64,000 bases of DNA from the NCBI RefSeq assembly GCF_004341105.1, contig NZ_SLZK01000006.1:124001-188000 (forward strand), read 5' to 3'. A program made the position numbers and the translations under genes. Source of the DNA: Rhizobium sp. BK418. GTDB lineage: Bacteria > Pseudomonadota > Alphaproteobacteria > Rhizobiales > Rhizobiaceae. The notes under the pieces were generated by a model, which saw nothing but the letters and a program-made list of their open reading frames with translations, was not told where the DNA came from and searched no databases. Position 1 is the first letter of the stretch; each line of letters begins with the position of its first letter. Positions 15,310-25,537 of the stretch are shown here, in pieces.

Positions 15310-16839
15310 ATGGGTCGTATCCACGATATTTTCGTCATCGGCGGCGGGATCAACGGCTGCGGCATTGCGCGCGATGCGGTTGGCCGTGGCTATACGGTGG
15401 TCCTAGCCGAGATGAACGATTTCGCTTCCGGCACCTCGTCGGGCGCCACCAAGCTCATCCATGGCGGCCTGCGCTATCTCGAGCATTACGAGTTTCGCCT
15501 GGTGCGCGAATCGCTGATGGAACGCGAAATCCTCTGGGCCATGGCCCCGCACATCATCTGGCCGCTGCGCTTCGTCTTGCCCTACCACAAGGGCGGCATT
15601 CGTCCCGCCTGGCTGATCCGGCTTGGCCTCTTCCTCTACGACCATTTGGGCGGCCGCAAGCTGCTGCCGCCGACTTCGGTGCTTGATATGCGCGCCGATC
15701 CGGCCGCCAAGCCGCTGAAGGCGCTGTTCACCAAGGCCTTCGAGTATTCCGACGGCTGGGTCGACGATGCCCGCATGGTGGTGCTCAATGCCCGCGATGC
15801 CGCCGACAAGGGGGCGCTGGTCATGCCGCGCACCAAGGTCGTGTCGGCGAGACAGGAGAAGGATGCGCAGGGAAATAACCTCTGGCAGATCGAAACGGTC
15901 AACACGGTCACCGGCAAGAGCGAGCGCCATCAGGCCCGCATGCTGGTCAATGCTGCCGGTCCCTGGGTCGACCACGTGATCCGCTCCGCCTTCGGTCATA
16001 ACGAGGCCCGCCATGTGCGCCTCGTCCAGGGCAGCCACATCGTCGTCAAGAAGAAGTTCGAAGGCCCGCGCGCCTATTTCTTCCAGAATCCCGACAACCG
16101 CATCATCTTCGCCATTCCTTATGAGACCGACTTTACGCTGATCGGCACCACCGACCGCGATTACACCGCCGATCCGAAAGATGTGAAGATTTCCGAGGAA
16201 GAGACGCTCTATCTCTGCAATGCCGCCTCGGAATATTTCAAGGAACCGGTCAGACCCGACGATATCGTCTGGACCTATTCGGCGGTTCGCCCGCTCTTCG
16301 ACGACGGGGCCTCGAAGGCGCAGGAGGCAACGCGTGATTACGTGCTGAAGGTCGAGGGCAAGGCGGGCGAGGCACCATTGCTCAATGTCTTCGGCGGCAA
16401 GCTCACCACCTACCGGCGGCTGTCGGAACATGCGCTGGAAAAGATCGGCGAGGCGATCGGCGTCAAAGGCAGGCCGTGGACGGCGGGCAGCCATCTGCCG
16501 GGCGGCGATTTCCCGGTGCAGGGCTATGAGGCGGAAGTGGCCAAGCTCAAGGCTCGCTATCCGTTCCTGAGCGAAGCCCATGCCCGCAGGCTGACGCGGC
16601 GCTATGGCACCCGGGCGACGGTGCTGCTCGGCAGCGCCCGGAAGGCAGAGGATCTCGGCCGGCTGTTCGGATCCGATCTCTACGAGGCCGAGGTGCGCTA
16701 TCTCATCGACAATGAATGGGCCAGACACGCAGAGGACGTGCTCTGGCGAAGAACAAAGGATGGCCTGCGTCTTTCGAAGGATGAGGCCAGATCACTGGAG
16801 GAGTACATGGCTGCCATGCCGGCGACGATGGCCGGATAA
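15310..16839 (+). CDS. glpD: Glycerol-3-phosphate dehydrogenase, FAD-dependent
   Basis: A membrane-associated respiratory flavoenzyme of 509 residues that oxidises glycerol 3-phosphate to dihydroxyacetone phosphate and passes electrons to quinone. The N-terminal FAD motif is GGGINGCGIARDAVGRG; family marks 'SGATKLIHGGLRYLE' and 'WVDDARMVVLNARDAA' follow. The C-terminal domain contains GGKLTTYRRLSEHAL. ATG 15310 is chosen because it starts just before the FAD strand and has AGAGGGAA upstream. It is the first structural gene of the glycerol operon and complements GlpK at the distal end: kinase, then dehydrogenase. Confidence 0.96.
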   Translation: MGRIHDIFVIGGGINGCGIARDAVGRGYTVVLAEMNDFASGTSSGATKLIHGGLRYLEHYEFRLVRESLMEREILWAMAPHIIWPLRFVLPYHKGGIRPAWLIRLGLFLYDHLGGRKLLPPTSVLDMRADPAAKPLKALFTKAFEYSDGWVDDARMVVLNARDAADKGALVMPRTKVVSARQEKDAQGNNLWQIETVNTVTGKSERHQARMLVNAAGPWVDHVIRSAFGHNEARHVRLVQGSHIVVKKKFEGPRAYFFQNPDNRIIFAIPYETDFTLIGTTDRDYTADPKDVKISEEETLYLCNAASEYFKEPVRPDDIVWTYSAVRPLFDDGASKAQEATRDYVLKVEGKAGEAPLLNVFGGKLTTYRRLSEHALEKIGEAIGVKGRPWTAGSHLPGGDFPVQGYEAEVAKLKARYPFLSEAHARRLTRRYGTRATVLLGSARKAEDLGRLFGSDLYEAEVRYLIDNEWARHAEDVLWRRTKDGLRLSKDEARSLEEYMAAMPATMAG

Positions 16840-16881
16840 GGTGGCGTGTGGTCCCCGTTGCGAGGAGGCACGGGAATCGGA

Positions 16882-17958
16882 ATGCTGGAGTTGCGGAACG
16901 CCGCCAAGATGGTGGGCGCGGACTATCATATTTATCCGACCGATCTGGTTCTCGAGCGGGGCACGCTGAATGTCCTGCTGGGGCCGACCTTGTCGGGCAA
17001 GACGTCGCTGATGCGTCTGATGGCGGGGCTTGACCGGCCGACCGAAGGTTCCGTCCGTTTCGACGGCGCCGATGTCACCGGCATGCCGGTGCAGAAGCGT
17101 AACGTCGCCATGGTCTACCAGCAGTTCATCAACTATCCGGCCTTGAGCGTCTATGAGAACATCGCCTCTCCGATGCGAATTTCCGGCAAGGACGGCGCCA
17201 CGATCGACCGCGAGGTCCGCAAGGCCGCCGAACTTCTGAAACTGACGCCCTATCTCGATCGCACGCCGCTCAACCTGTCTGGCGGCCAGCAGCAGCGCAC
17301 CGCGCTCGCCCGCGCCCTCGTCAAGAATGCCAGCCTCGTGCTGATGGACGAGCCGCTCGCCAATCTCGACTACAAGCTTCGCGAGGAATTGCGCGAGGAA
17401 CTGCCGAAGATCTTTGCCCAATCGGGCGCAATCTTCGTCTACGCGACCACCGAGCCTTCCGAGGCACTGTTGCTCGGCGGCAATACCGCGACGCTGAACG
17501 CCGGCCGCGTAACACAGTTCGGCCCGACGATCGACGTCTATCGCCGGCCAATCGATCTTGCGACCGCCGGCATCTTTGCCGATCCGCCGCTGAACGCCAT
17601 CGAGGTTATCAAGTCGGGCGATGTCTTCGCGCGGCCGAGCGGGGGCACGCTTCCGGTTCCCTCGCATCTCGCCGTGGTGCCGGACGGGCCTGTCACCATC
17701 GCCTTTCATCCGCACCATCTCGGCCTTGCGCCGCAAACCGGCGATGCGGCCCGCCTGCAGGCGCGCACGCTGGTCTCCGAAATCACCGGCTCGGAGAGCT
17801 TCGTTCATCTGGATTACGACGGCGTGCGCTGGGTGATGTTGGCGCACGGCATTCACGACATCGATCCGGACATGGACATCGAGGCTTTTCTCGACATGCG
17901 CCACCTTATGGCCTTCGGCGCCCACGGGCATGCCATCACCACGGTCGCAAAGGCATAG
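16882..17958 (+). CDS. glpS: Glycerol ABC importer ATP-binding subunit S
   Basis: One of two different ATPases in the importer, 358 residues. Walker A is present as GPTLSGKTS, the signature LSGGQQQR is canonical, Walker B ends LMDEP and the D-loop is ANLD. The switch-histidine motif is missing: where partners have VTHDQ, this protein reads ATTEPSEA, so the catalytic His is absent. A TOBE-type domain ends the protein. ATG 16882 begins at the first beta strand (MLELRNAAK); a GTG at 16846 is an alternative start. The glpSTPQUV order is that reported for the R. leguminosarum glycerol transporter. Confidence 0.9.
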   Translation: MLELRNAAKMVGADYHIYPTDLVLERGTLNVLLGPTLSGKTSLMRLMAGLDRPTEGSVRFDGADVTGMPVQKRNVAMVYQQFINYPALSVYENIASPMRISGKDGATIDREVRKAAELLKLTPYLDRTPLNLSGGQQQRTALARALVKNASLVLMDEPLANLDYKLREELREELPKIFAQSGAIFVYATTEPSEALLLGGNTATLNAGRVTQFGPTIDVYRRPIDLATAGIFADPPLNAIEVIKSGDVFARPSGGTLPVPSHLAVVPDGPVTIAFHPHHLGLAPQTGDAARLQARTLVSEITGSESFVHLDYDGVRWVMLAHGIHDIDPDMDIEAFLDMRHLMAFGAHGHAITTVAKA

Positions 17959-17967
17959 GAGAGCACA

Positions 17968-19038
17968 ATGGCACGCATCACGCTCGACCATATCCGCCAC
18001 GCCTACGGCCCCAATCCGAAGACGGAAAAGGATTATTCGCTGAAGGAAGTCAACCACGAGTGGAACGATGGCGGCGCCTATGCGCTTCTCGGTCCCTCCG
18101 GTTGCGGCAAGACCACGCTGCTCAACATCATCTCCGGTCTCCTGCAGCCCTCGCACGGTCGCATCCTGTTCGACGGCCGCGACGTCACCGACCTTTCGAC
18201 CCAAAGCCGCAACATTGCGCAGGTCTTCCAGTTTCCGGTCATCTACGACACGATGACGGTTTACGACAATCTCGCCTTTCCGCTGCGCAATCGCGGCGTG
18301 GCCGAGGCGGATGTCGACCGGCGTGTGCGCGACATTCTCGAGATGATCGACCTTGGCGGCTGGGCAAAACGCAAGGCGCAAGGCCTGACGGCCGACCAGA
18401 AGCAGAAGATCTCCCTCGGACGCGGGCTGGTACGCAACGACGTCAACGCCATTCTTTTCGACGAGCCGCTCACCGTCATCGATCCGCATATGAAATGGGT
18501 GCTGCGTTCGCAGCTGAAGCGGCTGCACAAGCAGTTCGGCTTCACCATGGTCTACGTCACCCACGATCAGACCGAGGCGCTGACGTTCGCCGAAAAGGTC
18601 GTCGTCATGTATGACGGCCAGATCGTCCAGATCGGCACGCCGGCCGAACTCTTCGAGCGGCCGAGCCATACCTTCGTCGGTTATTTCATCGGTTCGCCCG
18701 GCATGAACGTCATGCCGGCAAGGATCGACGGCAGCACTGTCAGGGTGGGGGACGAGACGTTGACGCTCGGTTACGCGCCGAAAACCGAGAACGCTGCAAA
18801 GACCGAGCTCGGCATCCGTCCCGAATTCATTCGTCTTGGACGGGAAGGCATGCCGATCTCCATCAGCAAGGTCGAGGATATCGGCCGGCAGAAGATCGTG
18901 CGCGCCCGCTTCGCCGGCCAGCCGATTGCGATCGTCGTGCCCGAGGATGACGAAATCCCTAATGACGCACGCGTCAGCTTCGATCCCTCGGCCATCAGCA
19001 TTTACGCCGATAGCTGGCGTGTCGGCAGGGAGGCCTGA
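17968..19038 (+). CDS. glpT: Glycerol ABC importer ATP-binding subunit T
   Basis: Second ATPase of the importer, 356 residues. Walker A (GPSGCGKTT), Walker B (ILFDEP) and the switch His (VYVTHDQTEA) are intact. The signature is degenerate: LTADQKQK stands where LSGGQ is expected, and the D-loop reads LTVID. Its defects are therefore complementary to those of GlpS, predicting one active composite ATP site and one inactive site in the heterodimer. A C-terminal TOBE domain is present. This rhizobial GlpT is not the unrelated MFS glycerol-3-phosphate antiporter of enteric bacteria. It starts 9 bp after glpS with GGAG upstream. Confidence 0.9.
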   Translation: MARITLDHIRHAYGPNPKTEKDYSLKEVNHEWNDGGAYALLGPSGCGKTTLLNIISGLLQPSHGRILFDGRDVTDLSTQSRNIAQVFQFPVIYDTMTVYDNLAFPLRNRGVAEADVDRRVRDILEMIDLGGWAKRKAQGLTADQKQKISLGRGLVRNDVNAILFDEPLTVIDPHMKWVLRSQLKRLHKQFGFTMVYVTHDQTEALTFAEKVVVMYDGQIVQIGTPAELFERPSHTFVGYFIGSPGMNVMPARIDGSTVRVGDETLTLGYAPKTENAAKTELGIRPEFIRLGREGMPISISKVEDIGRQKIVRARFAGQPIAIVVPEDDEIPNDARVSFDPSAISIYADSWRVGREA

Positions 19039-19040
19039 CC

Positions 19041-19907
19041 ATGCAGAAAACGTGGAACAACAAAGCCTGGTTTCTGGTCCTGCCGGTGCTGCTGCTCGTC
19101 GCCTTTTCGGCGGTCATCCCCCTGATGACGGTCGTCAACTATTCGGTGCAGGATACGTTCGGCAATAACGAGTTCTTCTGGGCCGGCACCGACTGGTTCA
19201 TCCAGACCCTGCATTCCGACCGCTTCTGGGCCGCATTGCAGCGCAACCTGCTCTTCTCCCTCATCGTCCTGGTGCTGCAAATTCCGCTCGGTATCTTCAT
19301 CGCGCTCAACATGCCGAAATCGGGGCCGGGTGTGCCCGTCTGCCTCGTGCTGATGGCGCTGCCGCTGCTCATCCCGTGGAATGTCGTCGGCACGATCTGG
19401 CAGGTCTTCGGACGTGTCGACATCGGCCTGCTCGGCCATACGCTGGAAGCGATTGGCCTCGACTATAATTATGTGCGCGACCCGGTCGATGCCTGGGTGA
19501 CCGTCATCATCATGGACGTCTGGCACTGGACGAGCCTCGTGGTGTTGCTCTGCTATGCCGGCCTCGTTTCGATCCCGGATGCCTATTATCAGGCAGCCAA
19601 GATCGACGGCGCCTCGCGCTGGTCCGTCTTCCGATACATCCAGCTGCCGAAGATGAAGCGCGTGCTTTTGATCGCCGTGCTCTTACGCTTCATGGACAGT
19701 TTCATGATCTATACGGAACCCTTCGTCGTCACCGGCGGCGGCCCCGGCAACTCGACGACCTTCCTCTCCATCGATCTGGTGAAGATGGCGGTCGGCCAGT
19801 TCGATCTCGGCCCGGCGGCGGCAATGTCGATCATCTACTTCCTCATCATCCTGCTGCTCTCCTGGGTGTTCTACACCGTGATGACCAGCGGCGACGCGAA
19901 CGGCTGA
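19041..19907 (+). CDS. glpP: Glycerol ABC importer permease P
   Basis: An inner-membrane permease of 288 residues with about six membrane segments. The first is at about residues 10-32 (WFLVLPVLLLVAFSAVIPL), and the EAA-type loop is 'YYQAAKIDGASRWSVFRYIQLP'. It starts 2 bp after the glpT stop, so the two are co-translated. It pairs with GlpQ to form the channel for glycerol. The family is the sugar-type (MalF-like) permease fold, and assignment to glycerol rests on operon context and the conserved gene order. Confidence 0.92.
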   Translation: MQKTWNNKAWFLVLPVLLLVAFSAVIPLMTVVNYSVQDTFGNNEFFWAGTDWFIQTLHSDRFWAALQRNLLFSLIVLVLQIPLGIFIALNMPKSGPGVPVCLVLMALPLLIPWNVVGTIWQVFGRVDIGLLGHTLEAIGLDYNYVRDPVDAWVTVIIMDVWHWTSLVVLLCYAGLVSIPDAYYQAAKIDGASRWSVFRYIQLPKMKRVLLIAVLLRFMDSFMIYTEPFVVTGGGPGNSTTFLSIDLVKMAVGQFDLGPAAAMSIIYFLIILLLSWVFYTVMTSGDANG

Positions 19908-19921
19908 AGGAGGGCGCAGAC

Positions 19922-20743
<822 letters not shown>

Positions 20744-20755
20744 GGAGGACCGGAC

Positions 20756-21037
20756 ATGAGCTTTTCCTGGATGGCCTGGACGCTGCCGACGGCGCTCTTC
20801 TTCCTGACGATCTTTCTGCTGCTCGTCGGCATGAGCGTCTGGGAATATTTTTCGCCGGGGGGATCGCCGCGCGTTGGCTTACTCCGGTTCGAGACGACGC
20901 GCGGCGACAGGCTCTTTGTTTCGCTGCTGGGGGCAGCGTTCATTCATCTCGCATGGCTGGGTCTTGTCGGACCCAACCTGTGGTGGGCTCTTGGCATCTC
21001 CGTGATCTACGCCATCGGCGTATTCCGTTACGTGTGA
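20756..21037 (+). CDS. glpU: Small membrane protein of the glycerol importer (DUF2160 type)
   Basis: A 93-residue protein with three hydrophobic segments, approximately residues 4-26, 54-72 and 74-90. Between the first two lies a polar loop (YFSPGGSPRVGLLRFETTRGDR). It is encoded inside the importer operon between the permeases and the binding protein, the fixed position of GlpU/DUF2160. Its role is unknown; an accessory subunit or assembly factor is the usual guess. A GAGGA ribosome-binding site precedes the ATG at 20756. Confidence 0.85.
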   Translation: MSFSWMAWTLPTALFFLTIFLLLVGMSVWEYFSPGGSPRVGLLRFETTRGDRLFVSLLGAAFIHLAWLGLVGPNLWWALGISVIYAIGVFRYV

Positions 21038-21116
21038 TTCCAAGGTGATACGGATGGCCGGGGGTACTGGCCGCCTGAGACGTAAGGACTGCAATCGCTA
21101 ACCCTGGGAGGATATT

Positions 21117-22847
21117 ATGCGAAGGCATCTATTAACGACGACAGCAGGCATTTTGCTGGCACTGGCGGGCTCCGCCTATGCCGGTATGGATGAGGCGAAA
21201 TCCTTCCTGGACAAAGAGGTCGGTGATCTCTCGACGCTCTCGCGCGCCGACCAGGAAAAGGAAATGCAATGGTTCGTCGATGCTGCGAAGCCTTTCGCCG
21301 GCATGGACATCAAGGTCGTTTCCGAAACGCTGACGACACATGAATACGAATCGAAGGTGCTGGCGCCTGCCTTTACCGCGATCACCGGCATCAAGGTGAC
21401 CCACGACCTGATCGGCGAAGGCGATGTGGTCGAAAAGCTGCAGACGCAGATGCAATCCGGCGAGAACATCTACGACGCCTATATCAACGACTCGGATCTG
21501 ATCGGCACGCATTGGCGCTATCAACAGGCCCGTTCGCTGACGGACTGGATGGCCAATGAAGGCAAGGAGGTCACCAATCCGGGCCTTGACGTCGACGACT
21601 TCATCGGCAAGTCCTTCACCACCGCTCCAGACGGCAAGCTCTACCAGCTTCCCGACCAGCAGTTCGCGAACCTCTACTGGTTCCGCTACGACTGGTTCAA
21701 CGACGAGAAGAACAAGGCCGACTTCAAGGCGAAATATGGCTACGATCTCGGCGTTCCCGTCAATTGGTCGGCCTATGAGGATATTGCCGAGTTCTTCACC
21801 GGTCGTGACGTGAACGGCAAGAAGGTCTTCGGCCATATGGACTACGGCAAGAAGGATCCGTCGCTCGGCTGGCGCTTCACCGATGCCTGGCTCTCCATGG
21901 CAGGTAACGGCGACAAAGGCATTCCGAACGGCAAGCCGGTCGATGAATGGGGCATTAAGGTCGACGAGAACTCGCGGCCGGTTGGCTCGTGCGTTGCACG
22001 CGGCGGTGATACCAACGGTCCGGCAGCGGTTTATTCGATCCAGAAGTATCTGGATTGGCTGAAGGCCTATGCGCCGGCGGCGGCTCAGGGCATGACCTTC
22101 TCCGAGGCCGGCCCTGTTCCATCCCAGGGTGAGGTCGCGCAGCAGATCTTTACTTACACGGCCTTCACCGCCGACTTCGTCAAAAAGGGCCTGCCGGTGG
22201 TCAACGAGGATGGCACGCCGAAATGGCGGTTTGCGCCGTCCCCGCACGGCGTCTACTGGAAGGACGGCATGAAGCTCGGCTATCAGGACGCTGGTTCCTG
22301 GACGTTGATGAAGTCGACGCCGGTCGACCGCGCTAAGGCAGCATGGCTCTATGCGCAGTTCGTCACGTCGAAAACGGTCGATGTGAAAAAGAGCCACGTC
22401 GGTCTGACGTTCATCCGCGAATCCACCATTCGCGACAAGAGCTTCACCGAACGCGCTCCAAAACTCGGTGGTCTGATCGAGTTCTACCGTTCTCCGGCGC
22501 GCGTCCAGTGGACACCAACCGGTACCAACGTTCCTGACTATCCGAAGCTTGCACAGCTATGGTGGCAGGCAGTTGGTGACGCGTCCTCCGGTGCAAAGAC
22601 CGCTCAGGAAGCCATGGATTCGCTCTGCGCCGAACAGGAGAAGGTGCTGCAGCGCCTGGAACGCGCGAAGGTGCAGGGCGATATCGGCCCGAAACTCGCC
22701 GAGGAGCATGATCTCGCTTACTGGAACGCCGATGCGGTCAAGAAGGGCAACCTCGCGCCGCAGCTGAAGATCGAGAACGAGAAGGAAAAGCCCATCACCG
22801 TCAACTATGACGAGCTCGTCAAGAGCTGGGCGGACGCGAAGAAATAA
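21117..22847 (+). CDS. glpV: Periplasmic glycerol-binding protein
   Basis: A large solute-binding protein of 576 residues. A signal peptide covers residues 1-22 (ending GSAYA). The mature protein has a helical N-terminal extension and a sugar-type binding fold, with segments such as ITGIKVTHDLIGEGDVVEKL and the late KKSHVGLTFIRES. Its length is well above that of typical sugar-binding proteins and is characteristic of this glycerol-binding family. It captures glycerol for GlpPQ-ST. TGGGAGG lies upstream of the ATG. A strong stem-loop follows the gene, which may raise its mRNA relative to glpK. Confidence 0.92.
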   Translation: MRRHLLTTTAGILLALAGSAYAGMDEAKSFLDKEVGDLSTLSRADQEKEMQWFVDAAKPFAGMDIKVVSETLTTHEYESKVLAPAFTAITGIKVTHDLIGEGDVVEKLQTQMQSGENIYDAYINDSDLIGTHWRYQQARSLTDWMANEGKEVTNPGLDVDDFIGKSFTTAPDGKLYQLPDQQFANLYWFRYDWFNDEKNKADFKAKYGYDLGVPVNWSAYEDIAEFFTGRDVNGKKVFGHMDYGKKDPSLGWRFTDAWLSMAGNGDKGIPNGKPVDEWGIKVDENSRPVGSCVARGGDTNGPAAVYSIQKYLDWLKAYAPAAAQGMTFSEAGPVPSQGEVAQQIFTYTAFTADFVKKGLPVVNEDGTPKWRFAPSPHGVYWKDGMKLGYQDAGSWTLMKSTPVDRAKAAWLYAQFVTSKTVDVKKSHVGLTFIRESTIRDKSFTERAPKLGGLIEFYRSPARVQWTPTGTNVPDYPKLAQLWWQAVGDASSGAKTAQEAMDSLCAEQEKVLQRLERAKVQGDIGPKLAEEHDLAYWNADAVKKGNLAPQLKIENEKEKPITVNYDELVKSWADAKK

Positions 22848-22856
22848 GCGTCAGAT

Positions 22857-22882
22857 CGGCCGGGCGCGACGGTGCCCGGCCG
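22857..22882 (+). terminator. GC-rich stem-loop between glpV and glpK
   Basis: Perfect 9-bp arms CGGCCGGGC / GCCCGGCCG with an 8-nt loop, starting 9 bp after glpV. No T-run follows. It probably stabilises the binding-protein message or attenuates read-through into glpK. Confidence 0.55.
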
Positions 22883-22962
22883 CCTTCCATTTTCCGGAAA
22901 TCAAACGAGGACAAGTCGCCGTTCCCCACGGAACGATGGCTGTTGCGCAGGAAAAAGATGTC

Positions 22963-24459
22963 ATGAGCGGCCATATCCTTGCCATCGACCAGGGCACGAC
23001 ATCGTCACGAGCCATCCTCTTCGATGCGAAGATGCGGATCGTATCGTCGGCTCAGACGGAGATTACCCAGCATTTTCCGCAGACTGGCTGGGTGGAGCAT
23101 GATGCGGCCGAAATCTGGGATACGGTGCTTTCGACGACGCGCGATGCCGTGGCAAGAAGCGGTTTGGCACCCGGTGCGATTGCCGCTGTCGGCATCACAA
23201 ATCAGCGCGAAACAACCGTCGTCTGGGACAGAGCCACCGGCCAGCCGCTCCATCGGGCGATCGTCTGGCAGGACAGGCGGACGGCCGAAATGTGCGACCG
23301 TCTGAAAGTCGATGGCTACGAAAAGCTCTTCACGGCCAAGACCGGCCTGTTGCTCGATCCCTATTTCTCGGGCACGAAGCTGCGCTGGTTGCTCGACAAT
23401 GTCGAGGGCTTGCGTGTTCGCGCCGAGGCCGGCGAGGTTTGTTTTGGAACGATCGACAGCTGGCTTATCTATAAGCTCACCGGCGGGCGCAAGCACGTCA
23501 CCGATGCGACCAACGCGTCGCGAACCTTGCTCTACAATATCGCCGAGAACCGCTGGGACGACGAACTGCTCGAGATTCTGCACATTCCTCCGGCACTTCT
23601 ACCTGAGGTCAAGGACAGCGCCGATGATTTCGGCACGGTAGAGGCGAGCGTTTTCGGGGCTGCCGTTCCGATCCTCGGTGTGGCCGGCGACCAGCAGGCG
23701 GCAACGATTGGCAATGCTTGCTTTCAGCCGGGCATGGTGAAATCGACCTATGGCACCGGCTGCTTCGCGCTTTTGAACACCGGCGACGACCGCGTGCGCT
23801 CCAAGAACCGCCTGCTGACGACCATTGCCTATCGCCTGAAGGGCAGGACGACCTATGCACTGGAAGGATCGATTTTCATCGCCGGGGCAGCGGTCCAGTG
23901 GCTGCGCGATGGTCTCGGGATAATTGAAAAAGCTTCCGAAACCGGAGTGCTGGCCGACAAAGCCGATCCGCAGCAGCGGGTCTATGTCGTGCCTGCCTTC
24001 ACCGGCCTCGGCGCTCCCTATTGGGATCCGGAGGCGCGGGGCGCGATCTTCGGCCTGACACGCAACAGCGGCCCGGCAGAACTCGCGCGCGCCGTCCTGG
24101 AATCGGTCGCCTACCAGACGCTCGATTTACTCGTTGCCATGAAAAGCGACTGGGGCGATCACCCGATCGAAACGGTCTTGCGCGTCGATGGCGGCATGTC
24201 GGCCTCCGAATGGACCATGCAGCATCTCGCCAATATTCTCTCGAGCCCCGTCGATCGGGCCGCGACGCTTGAGACGACGGCCTTGGGCGCGGCCTGGCTT
24301 GCCGGATCGCAGGCAGGTGTCTGGCCGGATCAGAGCGAGTTTGCCAGCGCCTGGGCGCGCGACCGCAGCTTTCAGCCTGACATGACGGAGATCGATCGGC
24401 AGGCAAGGATCGTCGGCTGGCGCAATGCGATCGCGCGAACACTCAGCACGATGACCTGA
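22963..24459 (+). CDS. glpK: Glycerol kinase
   Basis: A 498-residue FGGY-family kinase that phosphorylates imported glycerol to glycerol 3-phosphate. The N-terminus has the phosphate-binding DQGTTSSRAILFD. Typical further marks are HFPQTGWVEHD, ITNQRETTVVWD, GDQQAATIG, STYGTGCFALLNTG and VDGGMSASEWTMQ. ATG 22963 gives the standard length and has AGGAAAAAG upstream; an in-frame ATG at 22936 would add nine residues. It is the last gene of the glycerol operon and commits the substrate to GlpD. Confidence 0.97.
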   Translation: MSGHILAIDQGTTSSRAILFDAKMRIVSSAQTEITQHFPQTGWVEHDAAEIWDTVLSTTRDAVARSGLAPGAIAAVGITNQRETTVVWDRATGQPLHRAIVWQDRRTAEMCDRLKVDGYEKLFTAKTGLLLDPYFSGTKLRWLLDNVEGLRVRAEAGEVCFGTIDSWLIYKLTGGRKHVTDATNASRTLLYNIAENRWDDELLEILHIPPALLPEVKDSADDFGTVEASVFGAAVPILGVAGDQQAATIGNACFQPGMVKSTYGTGCFALLNTGDDRVRSKNRLLTTIAYRLKGRTTYALEGSIFIAGAAVQWLRDGLGIIEKASETGVLADKADPQQRVYVVPAFTGLGAPYWDPEARGAIFGLTRNSGPAELARAVLESVAYQTLDLLVAMKSDWGDHPIETVLRVDGGMSASEWTMQHLANILSSPVDRAATLETTALGAAWLAGSQAGVWPDQSEFASAWARDRSFQPDMTEIDRQARIVGWRNAIARTLSTMT

Positions 24460-24487
24460 GCTGGGCGGACCAGCACGGTGAAAAAGA

Positions 24488-24512
24488 GCCGGGCGGTGTC
24501 AGGCCACCCGGC
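24488..24512 (+). terminator. Probable terminator of the glycerol operon
   Basis: Arms GCCGGGCGG / CCACCCGGC (8 of 9 paired, 7-nt loop) are followed by the T-rich TTGTCTGTTT. It lies 28 bp after glpK and could also serve the converging SDR gene. Confidence 0.6.
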
Positions 24513-24560
24513 TTGTCTGTTTGCCGGAATGTCGTCTGCCAGCCTCACGCAAACCGACGA

Positions 24561-25301
24561 TCAGTGACAGCATTCCTGTGTCATTTCGGCCGCCGGCGGA
24601 ACGTAGGCGGAAAATTCCTGCTCGAGCGTCTTGATGACGCCGGTGCGCCAGCCATCGGCAATACGTTCGGAATAAGGATCGGGAAAGATATCCTCTTCGC
24701 CTCTTTCGAAGCCGTCGAATATTCCGGTTGCCACGAGAGCGGGCGGCGACTTCGGCACCTCGAAGCCACGCGTCATGTCGGTATCGACAGGCCCGGTGAA
24801 GCAGCTGTGCACGGCGATGCCACGGCCTGCCAAAAGCGCCCGGAAGGCCTGCATGAGGTTGTGTGCTGCCGCCTTCGAAATCGAATAGGCCGGCGTGGAG
24901 GCGACCGGCACGAGCGCCGAGAGGGACAGGTTGTTGATGATGGCGCCCTTCGATCGCGTCAATGCTGGCAGGAAAGCCCGGGTCACCCGCAGCGGGCCGA
25001 AGAAATTGACCGCCATATGGCGGTTGATGATGTCGGCATCGCCGAGATCGTCGGGCATGAAGATGCCGGCATTGTTGACGAGGATATCGAGGTTTCCGAC
25101 GGTCGCGACCGCTTCCCGGACGTCACGCTCGTCGGTGATGTCGAGTTTGACGAAGGTGACGCGATCATCGTCATGATGCTGCTCGCTGCGCGATGCCGCG
25201 TAGATGCGCTTTGCGCCACGCCGTAGCGCTTCGTCCGTGAGAGCCTTGCCGATGCCGCGATTGGCGCCGGTGATCAGAATCGTTTTGTTTTCGATGCTCA
25301 A
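24561..25301 (-). CDS. Short-chain dehydrogenase/reductase
   Basis: A classical SDR of 246 residues. The NAD(P) motif GANRGIGKAL is near the N-terminus, NNAG is present, the catalytic Ser lies in NNLSLSALV and the active pair is Y-x-x-x-K in AYSISKAA. An acidic residue after strand three (VKLDITDE) is typical. The C-terminus ends in adjacent cysteines (ECCH). The substrate is unknown. The gene stands alone, convergent with glpK, and is preceded by GGAG eight bases before its ATG. Confidence 0.9.
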   Translation of the reverse strand: MSIENKTILITGANRGIGKALTDEALRRGAKRIYAASRSEQHHDDDRVTFVKLDITDERDVREAVATVGNLDILVNNAGIFMPDDLGDADIINRHMAVNFFGPLRVTRAFLPALTRSKGAIINNLSLSALVPVASTPAYSISKAAAHNLMQAFRALLAGRGIAVHSCFTGPVDTDMTRGFEVPKSPPALVATGIFDGFERGEEDIFPDPYSERIADGWRTGVIKTLEQEFSAYVPPAAEMTQECCH

Positions 25302-25537
25302 GACATGCTCCTGTAAATGACCATGCCATCAGGAGGGGTTTCCTGATGGTCATGAGGGAGCCTAGGCCCGTTCGGTCAATGAACGGGAGTAACATGTCTG
25401 GCGGGATCTGGAGGCATGCGCCGGCGACGAGCATTATCAGTCCCTTTGCAGCCACCTTGCACAGATGCATTCCACCGCCTCGAGCAATCGCCAACCGAAC
25501 CGACCCTTCAGCAGTGCCAGCGCAATCCATCTTCCGA

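Noticed and set aside
16792..18669. Long leftward open frame (about 625 codons) over glpS and glpT
   Set aside because: Antisense to two clear ABC ATPase genes; the translation is rich in Arg, Asp and Gly without domain features.
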